In this document: positions 10,622-19,374 of the stretch, piece by piece
Layout: each line of letters begins with the position of its first letter
Numbering within the stretch: position 1 is the stretch's first letter
Assembly (NCBI GenBank): GCA_029834535.1
Contig: JAQMWT010000370.1
Span: forward strand, 124,001 to 188,000
DNA length: 64,000 bases
Origin: Chrysophaeum taylorii
Taxonomy: Eukaryota; Sar; Pelagophyceae; Pelagomonadales; Pelagomonadaceae
Direction of reading: 5' to 3'
Position numbers and translations under genes: made by a program
Notes under the pieces: model-generated
Told to the model about the DNA's origin: nothing
The model's database searches: none
The model's input: the letters and a program-made list of their open reading frames with translations, nothing else

Positions 10622-11506
10622 ATGGTAGACCCACCTTATGATTGGCGTCGCGAAAATATCGGTTGCGCTCGGGCGTACGGTGACGCTGTATGGTACTCGA
10701 GTCGCGAGAACGAGACCTGCGGTCAGATCGCTAAGGTGTTGGAGGTCGGGGTCGGGGCGCTGGTGGCTGCGAACAAGGGTCGGCTACGGGGTCTTCGCGC
10801 AGGTCGACGGTTGTACGCGTATACGCCTCTCGTGGTGCCGCGGAAGAAGAAGAAGAAGAAGAATAAGGATGAGGACGATCTTCCGCTGATCGACGAATCG
10901 ACGGTTCGCAGTCTGTTGCGAAAGCACGGCCTGGACTTCACAGCGATGGCTAAAGAGCTGGGCGGAGGGAGACGGACGGTGGGAGCGCTCCAACGGTCCT
11001 ACTATGCCCTTCCGATCGCGCGATACGAGGAAGAGACCCTAGTGTCCTCTCTCCACGAAGCCGACTGGGTTGTAGAGGGTAAAACCGAGAATTCCCGGTA
11101 CCGGTCGATCCGAGTCGGTTACGGAGGACGCGCCTGGACGTTCGACGCAAAACCAGATCTCCTGAAAAGCGAGGCCTTGTGTCCGCTCGTGTGGGCGCCC
11201 GATGTGCCCGACCAGATATTCCCGGTATATGTTGTCGATATAATTATCGACGACAACGATGACGCTATACTCGCGTTTAAATGGTTCTACCGAAAATCTG
11301 AGCTTTGCCCCAAAGCCAAGAAGCAGAAGCTGGCGAAGGTCTTGGACGACGACCGCGCCCTCGCTCTTGGGACCCAGGTCTGGACAACACCGGCGGAGTT
11401 CGTGCGCGATGTCGCGATCGTCGCGACGCCGCCCTCTCGCGCGGCCACTTTTCTCTGCTGCCGCACCTACGACGACGCGCGCAGACACGTCCTCAAGACA
11501 CTGTAG
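10622..11506 (+). CDS. LysM-like / BAH-domain protein
   Basis: 294 residues; ATG at 10622 in a CACATGG context. Residues about 24-72 look like a LysM repeat (ETCGQIAKVLEVGVGALVAA, then LRGLRAGRRLYAY). A run of six Lys plus NKDEDD follows and could be a nuclear localisation signal. Residues 90-130 form a helical, SANT-like stretch. Residues about 185-290 resemble a BAH domain: the VYVVDIIIDDNDDAILAFKW region ending in WFYR, and later a loop GTQVWTTPAEFV before FLCCRTYD. BAH domains bind nucleosomes or histone tails, so a chromatin role is inferred. LysM with BAH is an odd pairing, and the LysM call is the weaker one. Its last 14 bases overlap the 3' end of the convergent IFT27 gene. Confidence 0.7.
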   Translation: MVDPPYDWRRENIGCARAYGDAVWYSSRENETCGQIAKVLEVGVGALVAANKGRLRGLRAGRRLYAYTPLVVPRKKKKKKNKDEDDLPLIDESTVRSLLRKHGLDFTAMAKELGGGRRTVGALQRSYYALPIARYEEETLVSSLHEADWVVEGKTENSRYRSIRVGYGGRAWTFDAKPDLLKSEALCPLVWAPDVPDQIFPVYVVDIIIDDNDDAILAFKWFYRKSELCPKAKKQKLAKVLDDDRALALGTQVWTTPAEFVRDVAIVATPPSRAATFLCCRTYDDARRHVLKTL

Positions 11507-12119
11507 GAGTAGTATTGCAAGATGCTAGAGTACCCTCGTACTTTTGGGCGAAGTCCTCGGCGATGTGGGCGAAGGGTGCCTCGTAGGCGTCGGGTGACGT
11601 CTGAAAAAAAGTCAACTCGTGGGCGTCGGCGAAGGCCGCGCCCGCCCCGGGAGGGATGACCCGTCGGTCCTCGAGGTCCTGCTTGGTCTCGACCAAAATC
11701 ACTTGAGATCGCTTTGCGACCTGCTGGAGCCACTTGCCGCAGCTCTCGAACGACGACTGGTTCGTCGCGTCGTAAGCGATAATGACGTAATTCGCGTTCT
11801 CGTAGCACGCCGCGTTGGCCTCGATCTGGTTGAAGATCGACTGTCCCCCGCAGTCGAATATGTACAACTCCACCACCGTATTATTTTTATTATTATTCTT
11901 GTTGTCCGCCGCCGCCGCCGCCATAATAAATTCCTTGACGCTAAAGTCTGTCCAAGCCGTCATCACGTAAGTCTTGGGGAAGCTTCCCGAAGCAAACATC
12001 GACACCAAGGCCGTCTTTCCGACGTGAGCGTCCCCGACGACGACCACCTTGCACCGGAGCACGAGTTTTGACCTGTGGCTCGTCTCCATCGACCGCACGC
12101 AGCTCTCGAAGCCTTCCAT
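11493..12119 (-). CDS. IFT27: Intraflagellar transport protein 27 (Rab-like small GTPase)
   Basis: 208 residues. The P-loop is GDAHVGKT (residues 29-36); switch II has FDCGGQ in place of the usual WDTAGQ, close to the FDSAGK of animal IFT27; the base-recognition motif is ETKQDL. The C-terminal EAPFAHIAEDFAQKY matches the EAPF...Y signature of IFT27/RabL4, and there is no prenylation cysteine motif, also as in IFT27. The protein works with IFT25 in IFT-B, carrying cargo out of the cilium or flagellum. The gene implies a flagellated stage in the life cycle. An Asn/Lys-rich insert (KNNNKNN) lies before the switch II strand. Start ATG at 12119; Met11 is a possible alternative. Confidence 0.88.
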   Translation of the reverse strand: MEGFESCVRSMETSHRSKLVLRCKVVVVGDAHVGKTALVSMFASGSFPKTYVMTAWTDFSVKEFIMAAAAADNKNNNKNNTVVELYIFDCGGQSIFNQIEANAACYENANYVIIAYDATNQSSFESCGKWLQQVAKRSQVILVETKQDLEDRRVIPPGAGAAFADAHELTFFQTSPDAYEAPFAHIAEDFAQKYEGTLASCNTTPTVS

Positions 12120-12125
12120 AGCGCC

Positions 12126-12135
12126 GTTATATAAC
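12126..12135 (-). promoter_or_regulatory. GTTATATAAC palindrome upstream of IFT27
   Basis: TATA-like palindrome six bases upstream of the IFT27 start codon. It is too close for a classical TATA box unless the leader is very short or translation starts at Met11. Confidence 0.3.
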
Positions 12136-12492
12136 TACTAAAAAAAAGAAGCGGCGGCGGCGGTTATTATTATTTTTCGGATGAGACACAGACAAGACAA
12201 CCAAGGCGGGTTGTTGTTGTTGTTGTTGTTGTTGTCTAGAGTCTAGAGTCTAGAGGCTAGAGCTGCTGCTGTTCTGAGAGGCAGGCAGGCAGGCAGCAGC
12301 CCATTACATCACGACGACGCTAGTTCGGGCTCTGAGGAGGGGGCGGCGCGGGGGGCTTCAGGCCGACGGGCGCTGCCTCGGGGCGGAAGTCTCTCTGTCT
12401 CTCTGTCTGTCTCTCTGTCTCGAAAAGCACCCCCCCCTTGTTTGTTGTTAGTTGTTTGTATTTGTTGTTGTGAACGGACCAATCTTCTTGTT
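12136..12492. other. Divergent intergenic region with simple repeats
   Basis: Shared promoter between IFT27 and the Tudor/AP2 gene. It holds a (GTT)n run (about 12210-12233), TCTAGAG repeats (12235-12260), a (GGCA)n run near 12280 and a (CTCTGT)n tract (12390-12420). Confidence 0.5.
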
Positions 12493-13698
12493 ATGAAGAA
12501 GTCTGGCACCGGCGTCAACCTTGCCGCACTCCAAAAGTGCGAGGCAACCGACTTCTCGACGGGGGACTACGTCGAGGCCAAGTGGAACGATGGACGGTGG
12601 TTCCGGGCGTGCGTGATTGGGGTCCGGAAGGCCCCGCGCCCCGTCTACGATCTCAAGTACGACGTCGGGGATACGGAAACTTCTGTGTCCGCGCACCTGC
12701 TCCGACGACCGCTCGCGCGGTTCGACAAGGACGCCCCAGGGAAAAAAGAGGTGTTTGTGGTCGTGGAACGAAAGGATGGGCTAGTGTTAGCCGAACCCCT
12801 CGCCGACGGCGAAGGCGGCTGGGCGTGCGAGAAGTCGGCGCGTTACCTCCACAGTCACGAGCGCGGCGCCGCGCTCGCCAGCGCCCGGGCCTCGCGGCGC
12901 CGCGAGGAAAAGTTTCTCGGCGTCGAGCGCTGCGACGACGGCTTTCGAGCCTTCGTCGGGGACGAGGTCGTGGGGGAATTTTCGTCCGACGTCGCGGCCG
13001 CGAGGGCTCGGGACTGGGCGGTCCTAGAAAACAGAAAACGCGGCCCCCTCAACTTCCCCGACTCGGTTGCCTGGTTTGTTGCCGGGCGCAAACCTCCCGC
13101 GGACGACCCAGTTTCCGGCGACTGGCTGGCAAAAAAGCCAACCCGGAGAAGCGACCCCGCGGAAATTCCGTCGTTTGGAGAGCCCACTTACGAAGCGGAA
13201 AATCTGTGGGCGCCCATCGTCGAGGGTATTAAGAAAGATGATTCGGCGAAGAAACGGAAAAAAAAGAAGCCTCCCGATGACGAAGCAAAGCTGCGATATC
13301 GAACGCGGCCGGTTCTCACCGACGGCCGCAGGGTATTGGGCGGTCCGTCCGCGCCGTCGTGGGAGCATCTCGCCCAGCACTGTAGAGACCACCCCGAGTG
13401 GCGCCTCGAGCCCGGAATCCTCCCCCCGCCGCCCCAAGACGCCCCCCACGACGACACCGGCGCTTCCAGGGCCAGGGCAGCGTTGCGTAGCCTCGACGAC
13501 TCTGCCAGACGCGCGGCCCGCGCGGCGTGGGCTTATGCCGCCACCCTCGCCCACGACCGACCCCCCGACCCCTCCGTCTCCGCCGCCGCCCTCGACACCG
13601 CCAAGGCCCTCGCCGCCCTCGGCGCCGCCCTCCACGACATCCAACACCCGCGACAAAATACGCCCCGCCTCGACGACCCTCCTACCAGTAATAAATAA
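12493..13698 (+). CDS. Tudor-like plus AP2-like domain protein
   Basis: 401 residues from the ATG at 12493. Residues 22-72 fit a Tudor/agenet-like barrel (GDYVEAKWNDGRWFRACVIG, then YDLKYDVGDTE). Residues 140-189 fit an AP2 DNA-binding domain: FLGVERCDDGFRAFV, VVGEFSSDVAAARARDWAVL and the terminal LNFP that closes most AP2 domains. A basic cluster KKRKKKKP and a long Pro/Ala-rich C-terminal region follow. AP2 proteins in plants, algae and apicomplexans are transcription factors; Tudor folds read methylated marks, so a chromatin-linked regulator is inferred. A SWIB- or homing-nuclease-type AP2 is less likely because no catalytic domain is present. Confidence 0.68.
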   Translation: MKKSGTGVNLAALQKCEATDFSTGDYVEAKWNDGRWFRACVIGVRKAPRPVYDLKYDVGDTETSVSAHLLRRPLARFDKDAPGKKEVFVVVERKDGLVLAEPLADGEGGWACEKSARYLHSHERGAALASARASRRREEKFLGVERCDDGFRAFVGDEVVGEFSSDVAAARARDWAVLENRKRGPLNFPDSVAWFVAGRKPPADDPVSGDWLAKKPTRRSDPAEIPSFGEPTYEAENLWAPIVEGIKKDDSAKKRKKKKPPDDEAKLRYRTRPVLTDGRRVLGGPSAPSWEHLAQHCRDHPEWRLEPGILPPPPQDAPHDDTGASRARAALRSLDDSARRAARAAWAYAATLAHDRPPDPSVSAAALDTAKALAALGAALHDIQHPRQNTPRLDDPPTSNK

Positions 13699-14301
13699 TA
13701 ATAACAACTAGCCGCCGTGCGCCCAACATCAATGTCGTGTTTTTTTTTTTATAGTTGGTCTGGGGGGGGTCCACAACAAGGACAGACACCTGGACCTCTC
13801 ATACAGGTCGCTCTTTCGTGGGATTTAAAAGCTACACGCACGGTGGTCCTTTCGTGACGTCCTTCTACCTCGGAGGTGGTTGGTTACCCGTGATGTGATT
13901 TCAAGCACCTCTTGACCACAACGAGTATTCGCACATTCTGGCGCCTCTCTCGGCGCGTCGTCACAAATAATCTGGGATTGCGCACTTCAATCCGCGCATC
14001 TAGCGGCACATTTTGGTTCGTTCGACCTCGAGTGGCCGCGCGGCCACTCCTAACGAATCCTCTCCCCACTCTTGGTCGAGTCTCTCCACAGCATCTTGCT
14101 GATGGACCGCGCGTTTCTGCCTGGGACGGACCTTCTTCTTTCAGCAGCGTTGTTTTTTTGATCGAGTACTTTGCTCGACTTTGCTTGTTCGACGTGCTTT
14201 CCTCGTTCAGACATCGGCCCCTGTACTACTACTACGCCCCTCATAGCTCGCGCCATAGAGGTAACTACGCTCCTCGGTGACGCAATTTTTTTTTGATGAT
14301 G

Positions 14302-14325
14302 ATGCCGGGTGCATCCACCCGGCAT
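14302..14325. repeat. Perfect 10-bp hairpin
   Basis: ATGCCGGGTG, loop CATC, then CACCCGGCAT. It sits two bases before the (TGC)13 run. Confidence 0.85.
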
Positions 14326-14326
14326 T

Positions 14327-14327
<1 letters not shown>

Positions 14328-14366
<39 letters not shown>
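14328..14366 (+). repeat. (TGC)13 microsatellite
   Basis: 39 bp of uninterrupted TGC. On the minus strand it reads as CAG. Confidence 0.95.
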
Positions 14367-14367
<1 letters not shown>

Positions 14368-15233
14368 TGGAGGTTAAAATGCAGCCATGTCTGATACACA
14401 AATGTCGCTGTTGTCGGTTTCTTTTTTCCGCGTCGCATTGAACACCATCTCTTGACTATGTATCAAAATTTGACGGCGACGCGATCTCTGCTGCTTCGCG
14501 TCCGCGAGCACACGCCTCCATGGTGTTGGTCGACTTCCCCCCTATTACTCTTGATTTTCCGTCTGCTCCCTCCCTTACAGCAGGTGGCACCGGCGCCTTT
14601 TGACATCATTGTTGGCGTTGATGCTGATGACGTATTGTTGCGTTCTCGCAACGTACCTTCGGTCGCCTCGCCCGGAACACCAACATCTCCGGCATCGTGC
14701 TGCTTCGTCTGCGCGTCTCTCTCATAAAGTCGTCGTCCTAGACCTCGTGTTTTTTTTCATTCTCGCGCTGTCTCTCGTCCTTCTGTTCCTTTGACCTCGT
14801 CTCGAGTCACTCTCCGCACGCAGACAGAGACCCTCGCTAGAACTCGCTCCTGTTCCCCCCTTTTTTTCCCTTCTTCTCTCTGCAAATCCCGTCAAAAAAT
14901 TATGTGCTTGCTTCCTCCTCCTCTCTTGTCTTTGTTGTTCACTCTGCGCTCATCCACGCTGGCTCTTTGAGCCTACCGTGGTAATCGTAGTAGCGTTGTG
15001 TGAACAGCACTCGACTGGCACAACAAAACCAAGAATAATATCGGATCGACACCCGCTCGAAGACACAATAATAGCCCAGCCGAGTCCTTCATCATTATGG
15101 AAAGAAAGGCGGCGTGTGCAGGAGAAGTCTTATTTCGTCACATAAATAAAGCCACCAATCATTTACGACACAGACGACTTTTAACAAAAACCCGCACACC
15201 GTTGTGAAAAAAAAAAGAATCCGTTGGGCGACG

Positions 15234-15860
15234 ATGATGAGACGCAGTGTTGTCCGAGTACTTGGGCGCGTGGTCCGGTGGAGCAGCGATGGGAAGAAAC
15301 CAGCCATTCCCGAGCGGTTTTGGGACGCGCGGCGGCGGCACCCCGAGGGTCTGCTCCGGACGAAGGAGCCCGACGAGGACGCGTGGATGACGCCCGAAGT
15401 GCTGAGCACTTTCGAGCGCGAGCTCCTGAGCGACCTCCAAGTGACGTCAGATCACGAGTACATTACTCGGCGCCGTCGCCAGGGCGACCTCATCAACCCC
15501 GAAGAGTACGATTTCGTTGAACACGCCGGGGACCGGGCCAAGCCGCCGCCCCTGATCGAGCGCCTCGACAAGCGGAAGCAACGGGGGTGCGAGAAGCGGC
15601 ACAAGAGGTACCACCTGATCCCGCCCGAGCACATAACCGTCGCCAACCTCCCGCTCCTCCACGAGTTCCTGTCGGAAAACGGGTCCATTCTCAAGCGGAC
15701 GACGTCGCGGCTGTGTGGTACGTGCCAGCGCAAGCTCAGGAAGACTGTGAAGCGAGCCCGGCACTTGGGCTTTATTCCCCACGACGCGGGCTTTTCCCCC
15801 GTTAATCTCCTGGGCTTCCCCGACGCTCACCACAAAGTATCAGTCTCCAAGACGATCTAA
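15234..15860 (+). CDS. MRPS18: Mitochondrial small-subunit ribosomal protein bS18m
   Basis: 208 residues from ATG 15234 (15237 is equally possible). The first 20 residues are basic and free of acid (MMRRSVVRVLGRVVRWSSDG), a good mitochondrial targeting peptide. The core near residues 130-185 matches bS18: ITVANLPLLHEFL, then RLCGTCQRKLRKTVKRARHL and GFIPHD, the basic helix that binds 16S-type rRNA and uS11/bS6. The protein is longer than bacterial bS18 (about 75 residues) because of a charged middle region, as is common in mitochondrial versions. A plastid location is possible but the presequence lacks a signal peptide. Confidence 0.85.
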   Translation: MMRRSVVRVLGRVVRWSSDGKKPAIPERFWDARRRHPEGLLRTKEPDEDAWMTPEVLSTFERELLSDLQVTSDHEYITRRRRQGDLINPEEYDFVEHAGDRAKPPPLIERLDKRKQRGCEKRHKRYHLIPPEHITVANLPLLHEFLSENGSILKRTTSRLCGTCQRKLRKTVKRARHLGFIPHDAGFSPVNLLGFPDAHHKVSVSKTI

Positions 15861-15884
15861 GTAGTAGTAGTAGTAGTATCATAA

Positions 15885-15892
15885 TGACGTCA
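15885..15892. promoter_or_regulatory. TGACGTCA palindrome (CRE-like)
   Basis: Perfect bZIP/CRE-type site 19 bp upstream of the next ATG, in a TAAATAAATAAATAAA context. Similar GACGTCA sites precede other genes in this window. Confidence 0.4.
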
Positions 15893-15911
15893 TAAATAAA
15901 TAAATAAAAAG

Positions 15912-16361
15912 ATGAGCGACGACGACGACCGCGGCGAGAAGATTGCAGCCCTCGTTGAGCGCCAGGTCGGAGCGCTCCAGAAGACGGCGCGGTTTTACAA
16001 GGCCCAGCGGCACGAGGTCGCGTGTCGCATCGCCGCGGACACCAAGGCGTTGGTCGCGGTGACGAAGCAGCTCGTCGAAATGGAAGCGCGACGCGACGCG
16101 CTCTTCGCGAAGCTGGAAGCGCAGCGCGCGGCGCGCCGACGCCTCGCGGACGCCTACGGAGAGCGCAAGAGCAGCGTGCAAGGTTTGGTTCAGGCGGCCA
16201 AGCAGGATCTCAAGGGTGTCAGGCACAGTCTCGCGCGGTTGCAGTCGAGACTGTTGTCTTCTTCCAACCCCGAAGCGAAACGGCCCGCAACAGCCCCGCC
16301 TTCGCGAAGCCGTCGTCGAAGCCACCACCACACCCGCCGCTTCCACGCGGTTGTTGTCTAG
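15912..16361 (+). CDS. Small coiled-coil protein
   Basis: 149 residues, ATG at 15912. After MSDDDDRGEK comes an uninterrupted amphipathic helix to about residue 115, rich in Ala, Arg, Lys, Glu and Gln (QLVEMEARRDALFAKLEAQR is typical), then a Ser/Arg/His-rich disordered tail. No family recognised. The 3' end overlaps the stop of the convergent sulfatase gene by four bases. The clean frame and sharp composition favour a real gene. Confidence 0.6.
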   Translation: MSDDDDRGEKIAALVERQVGALQKTARFYKAQRHEVACRIAADTKALVAVTKQLVEMEARRDALFAKLEAQRAARRRLADAYGERKSSVQGLVQAAKQDLKGVRHSLARLQSRLLSSSNPEAKRPATAPPSRSRRRSHHHTRRFHAVVV

Positions 16362-17890
16362 ATTAGGTTGATCCAGGGGCCCCAGTAATTTCCGTACGCG
16401 CGCGCTCGGGCGCACGCCATGGGGTCTTCGTCGCCGCGGTTCGGGGAGTAGAGGCGAAACTCGGAAGCGCGGCGGAGCATCGCGTAGAAGATGTCCGGGC
16501 GTTGTGGTGCGATGTTGTTGTCCTCGGTCTCGTCTCGGATAACGTCGAAGAGGCAGCCCGTCTCGGCCGTCCTTCCGCACCGCCGAAAATAAAGCTGGGG
16601 GGCCAGCGCCGAGCGGTTGGGGAAGAGCGGGCCGGCGCGGACGTCCTGGTCGATCAAATAGCGCTTGTTCGCGGCGCCTAGGAGGAGTTTGTAAAGGGCC
16701 GTCCCGTTCCGCCAGAGGAGACCCCCGACCAGCGTCTGACCCTGCGCGTTGTAGCCGAGGGCCGAGCTGTCCCCGATGACGAGCTCGGTGCGCGGGGCAT
16801 CGCCCCCCATCCTCAAGACGGGCCACAAGTTCGTAGAGTCTCTCGTCGCATTCCCCGGATCGGCGCCGGCGATCGCGCAGTAGGTCGCGTACCAATCCCA
16901 CACCCCGACTAGCCCGTCGAACTTGCCGCGCCGTCCGAGGGCACCGCCGTTCACCAAGCCGACGACTCGGATGCCGCCCTCAAAGTTTGAGAATTTCCCG
17001 CCCCGAAGCGGCCAATTAGAGCCACCGCAACTGCCGGCGAAGATAATCTCCCCTCCGTTATCCGAGTGCACGACGAGCAACGTGTCCTTCCAAAGCGATG
17101 GCTGGAGGGCCGCAACGAGGGTCCCGATCTCCGTGTCGAGCAGCGACACCATCGCCGCCATCCGGCGACGCTCGACGTCGTCGATACTCAGAAACAGGCG
17201 CTCGACCTCCCGCGGCACCTCGAGCGGCGCGTGAGTTAGATGCGGTGCCCACAGCAAGAACAACGGCTCGCGGGGATCGTGCATTTGCACCAACCGGACG
17301 GCTTCCGCACGCAGGACCTCGTCTTCGTACCCCTCGCGAACCGCCGGCCCGTCGTGCGTCGCGTTGTATTCCCATAAGTCTCTCATCGACGTCGACCCGC
17401 ACGAGCCCTCCTCGTAGCTCCAGTAGTCGTTGCTGTGGTGCCAATACCCCAACCACGACTCGAACCCCCGGTGCCGCGGATGGTGCTTGTTCGTCGCCAT
17501 TCCAACGTCCCATTTACCCACCGCGTGCGTGCGATACCCTTTTTCCCGCAGCTTCTCGCCGATTCCCACCATCGACACGGGAATACCCTGATACCCCCCC
17601 TCGGGGTCCGACGGATTCCGCACGCTCGGGTCCACGTTCTCCACGTTTACGTGGATCGGGGCAAACCCGGTCTGGAGCGCGCATCGTGACGGACTGCAAA
17701 ACTTGTGCGCGTAGAGCCGTTCGAGTTCGAGCCCGCTCCTCGCTAACCCGTCGAGCGTCGGCGTTTCCACCTCACTATTCCCGTGGAATCCGACGTTGCC
17801 CCACCCGACGTCGTCCACGACAACGTGGACGATGTGCACAACCCCCGCGCACCTTCCTACGACCAACCACCACCACACTCGTGCGATCAT
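16358..17890 (-). CDS. Arylsulfatase (type I sulfatase, arylsulfatase B/I/J-like)
   Basis: 510 residues. The N-terminus is hydrophobic (RVWWWLVVGRCAGVV) and probably a signal peptide. The metal site VVVDDVGWGNVGFHGN is at residues 23-38. The signature CSPSRCALQTG begins at Cys65, the residue that is converted to formylglycine. Further active-site elements are GKWDVG, APHLTHAPLEVP and HSDNGGE, in the usual order. The substrate would be a sulfate ester on a polysaccharide or glycan, in the secretory pathway, a vacuole or outside the cell; the exact substrate cannot be read. The length is normal. NATH, NATR, NGT and NRS are possible N-glycosylation sites. Confidence 0.9.
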   Translation of the reverse strand: MIARVWWWLVVGRCAGVVHIVHVVVDDVGWGNVGFHGNSEVETPTLDGLARSGLELERLYAHKFCSPSRCALQTGFAPIHVNVENVDPSVRNPSDPEGGYQGIPVSMVGIGEKLREKGYRTHAVGKWDVGMATNKHHPRHRGFESWLGYWHHSNDYWSYEEGSCGSTSMRDLWEYNATHDGPAVREGYEDEVLRAEAVRLVQMHDPREPLFLLWAPHLTHAPLEVPREVERLFLSIDDVERRRMAAMVSLLDTEIGTLVAALQPSLWKDTLLVVHSDNGGEIIFAGSCGGSNWPLRGGKFSNFEGGIRVVGLVNGGALGRRGKFDGLVGVWDWYATYCAIAGADPGNATRDSTNLWPVLRMGGDAPRTELVIGDSSALGYNAQGQTLVGGLLWRNGTALYKLLLGAANKRYLIDQDVRAGPLFPNRSALAPQLYFRRCGRTAETGCLFDVIRDETEDNNIAPQRPDIFYAMLRRASEFRLYSPNRGDEDPMACARARAYGNYWGPWINLI

Positions 17891-17910
17891 TTTATTAATT
17901 TCTTGTGGAT

Positions 17911-17942
17911 ATTAATTAATTTAATTAATTAATTAATTAATT
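17911..17942. repeat. (AATT)n tract
   Basis: Pure A/T tetranucleotide tract 20 bp upstream of the sulfatase start; probably an open promoter or nucleosome-free stretch. Confidence 0.85.
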
Positions 17943-19374
17943 CCCCGACCTACTTAATTATTATGGATAGTTTGTTTGTAAAACAGCGGAGCGTGCCTAG
18001 ACTTCCTTCCTTTCTGACGGACGAGGCGGCTCCCCTCAAACCACTCACTCTTCGATGTCGAACGTGGGCTCCTCGACCCACGCCTCAGTTCACCACCGCC
18101 GCCAAGATATATGTTCAAAGCGTGGAGGTAGGAAGCCCGAGAATCCCTTCTTGTGCTGATTCACGATCCCCTTCCTTCCGTGCGCAACTTACTTATTTTT
18201 GAGCGTGCGACAGGCGTGTACATAGCCGGAGACATCGGACGATGCGCCTGTGATGTTGATGACGATGTCTTCATCACGGTTTAATACGGGTTGCTGCGCG
18301 TTTCTGTACGACGACGCGCAGGGATTTCCGTGATAACGCAGCACGCGCGCGACTCGTGATGACGCCGCGAAGACTGGCGGTGCTCGAGGGAATGCGCGAG
18401 ACGGAACGACGACATGTATCAGGGCCTGCAGCACCGATGGCGCGCGTGTGCCAGTTGAGCATGCATCAGTGGTAGGCGGGCTCGCTGGCTTCCAGCCACA
18501 GCAGTGCGCACGAACGCTGAAAGTGTCAAAAATTCACTGCAGAACCTGCTTCTGCGAGTGGTTGCCTCACCACGAAAATCGATATCCATCACCGGGAGAG
18601 CATGATTATTAAGAACGATCCAAGAGCCATCTCGTTCACGCGAAGGCGCTCCACCAAGCACGATGAATGGCGACCGATAGCACGCCTGAAAGGCAAGCAC
18701 GCCATCGAGCGCGCGTTCTCCGCCAGAGACCGCGGCGCGCCATGAAAAGGCAACAGCCCTTGGATTGAAGAATTGAAGCAAGTCGAGGTAAACCACCACC
18801 ACCACCAACATCACCACCAACACTGTGCATTCAATGTCAGAGTCCTTCCGTCGCGCGGCGGGCCAGACTCTGTTGGAATCTGAAAGCCTTCTAAACCACA
18901 AGCACATTTTTTTTCAGCGCTCGCGAGGGTTGTTCATCATCATCATCATCATCATCCACGAGGCAGACGAGGCGAACCCACGCACGCACAAGCAGGATTC
19001 GAGTATCGCGCGCGTGCAGCGAGTGAACAACCCAGAATCGCGCCGACGACCGTGAAAGGGCGGCTACGACAGACTAGCAACCACTCGAAGAAAGCAGCGC
19101 TTGATTGACTGATTGATTGGTCGATTCCCGGAACACGCGTTACTTTGCCGCCGTGTTGCTGCTGAGTGTCATTCTCGCTAGGCTTCGCGTAGCGTACTAC
19201 ATATCCACACCGGAAGTAGTGAGGGCAGCAAACCACCCTTGACGAAAAAAAAACTCAAAAAATCTAAAGTGACTCTGAACCTCTAATATGACGGCCCCAT
19301 AGTAGTTTAGAATAGTGTGTAGTGTAGGATCGCGCGCTAGTTTTTCGCCACCGGCGCAGAGTCGTTAGGTCAGG
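17943..19374. other. Region without a firm gene
   Basis: A 79-codon frame starts with ATG at 17963 (MDSLFVKQRSVPRLP) and could be the first exon of a gene or a decayed one. On the minus strand 18419-18907 there is a frame with one hydrophobic segment (VLVVMLVVVVVYLDLLQFF) and VLNNHALPVMDIDF, faintly like an acyltransferase box but with wrong spacing. Neither is strong enough to call. (CAT)n lies at 18938-18957. Confidence 0.35.

Larger units (their letters stand above)
13699..15233. other. Intergenic region with a strong hairpin and CTG repeat
   Basis: No supported gene. It contains a perfect hairpin (14302-14325), a (TGC)13 run and T-rich tracts. Frames around 14452-14794 are Leu/Ser-rich and unconvincing. 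Confidence 0.45.

Noticed and set aside
18419-18907. Minus-strand frame with a hydrophobic helix and NNHALPVMD, like an acyltransferase box
   Set aside because: The known box is H-x4-D; here five residues separate H and D, and no second motif follows.
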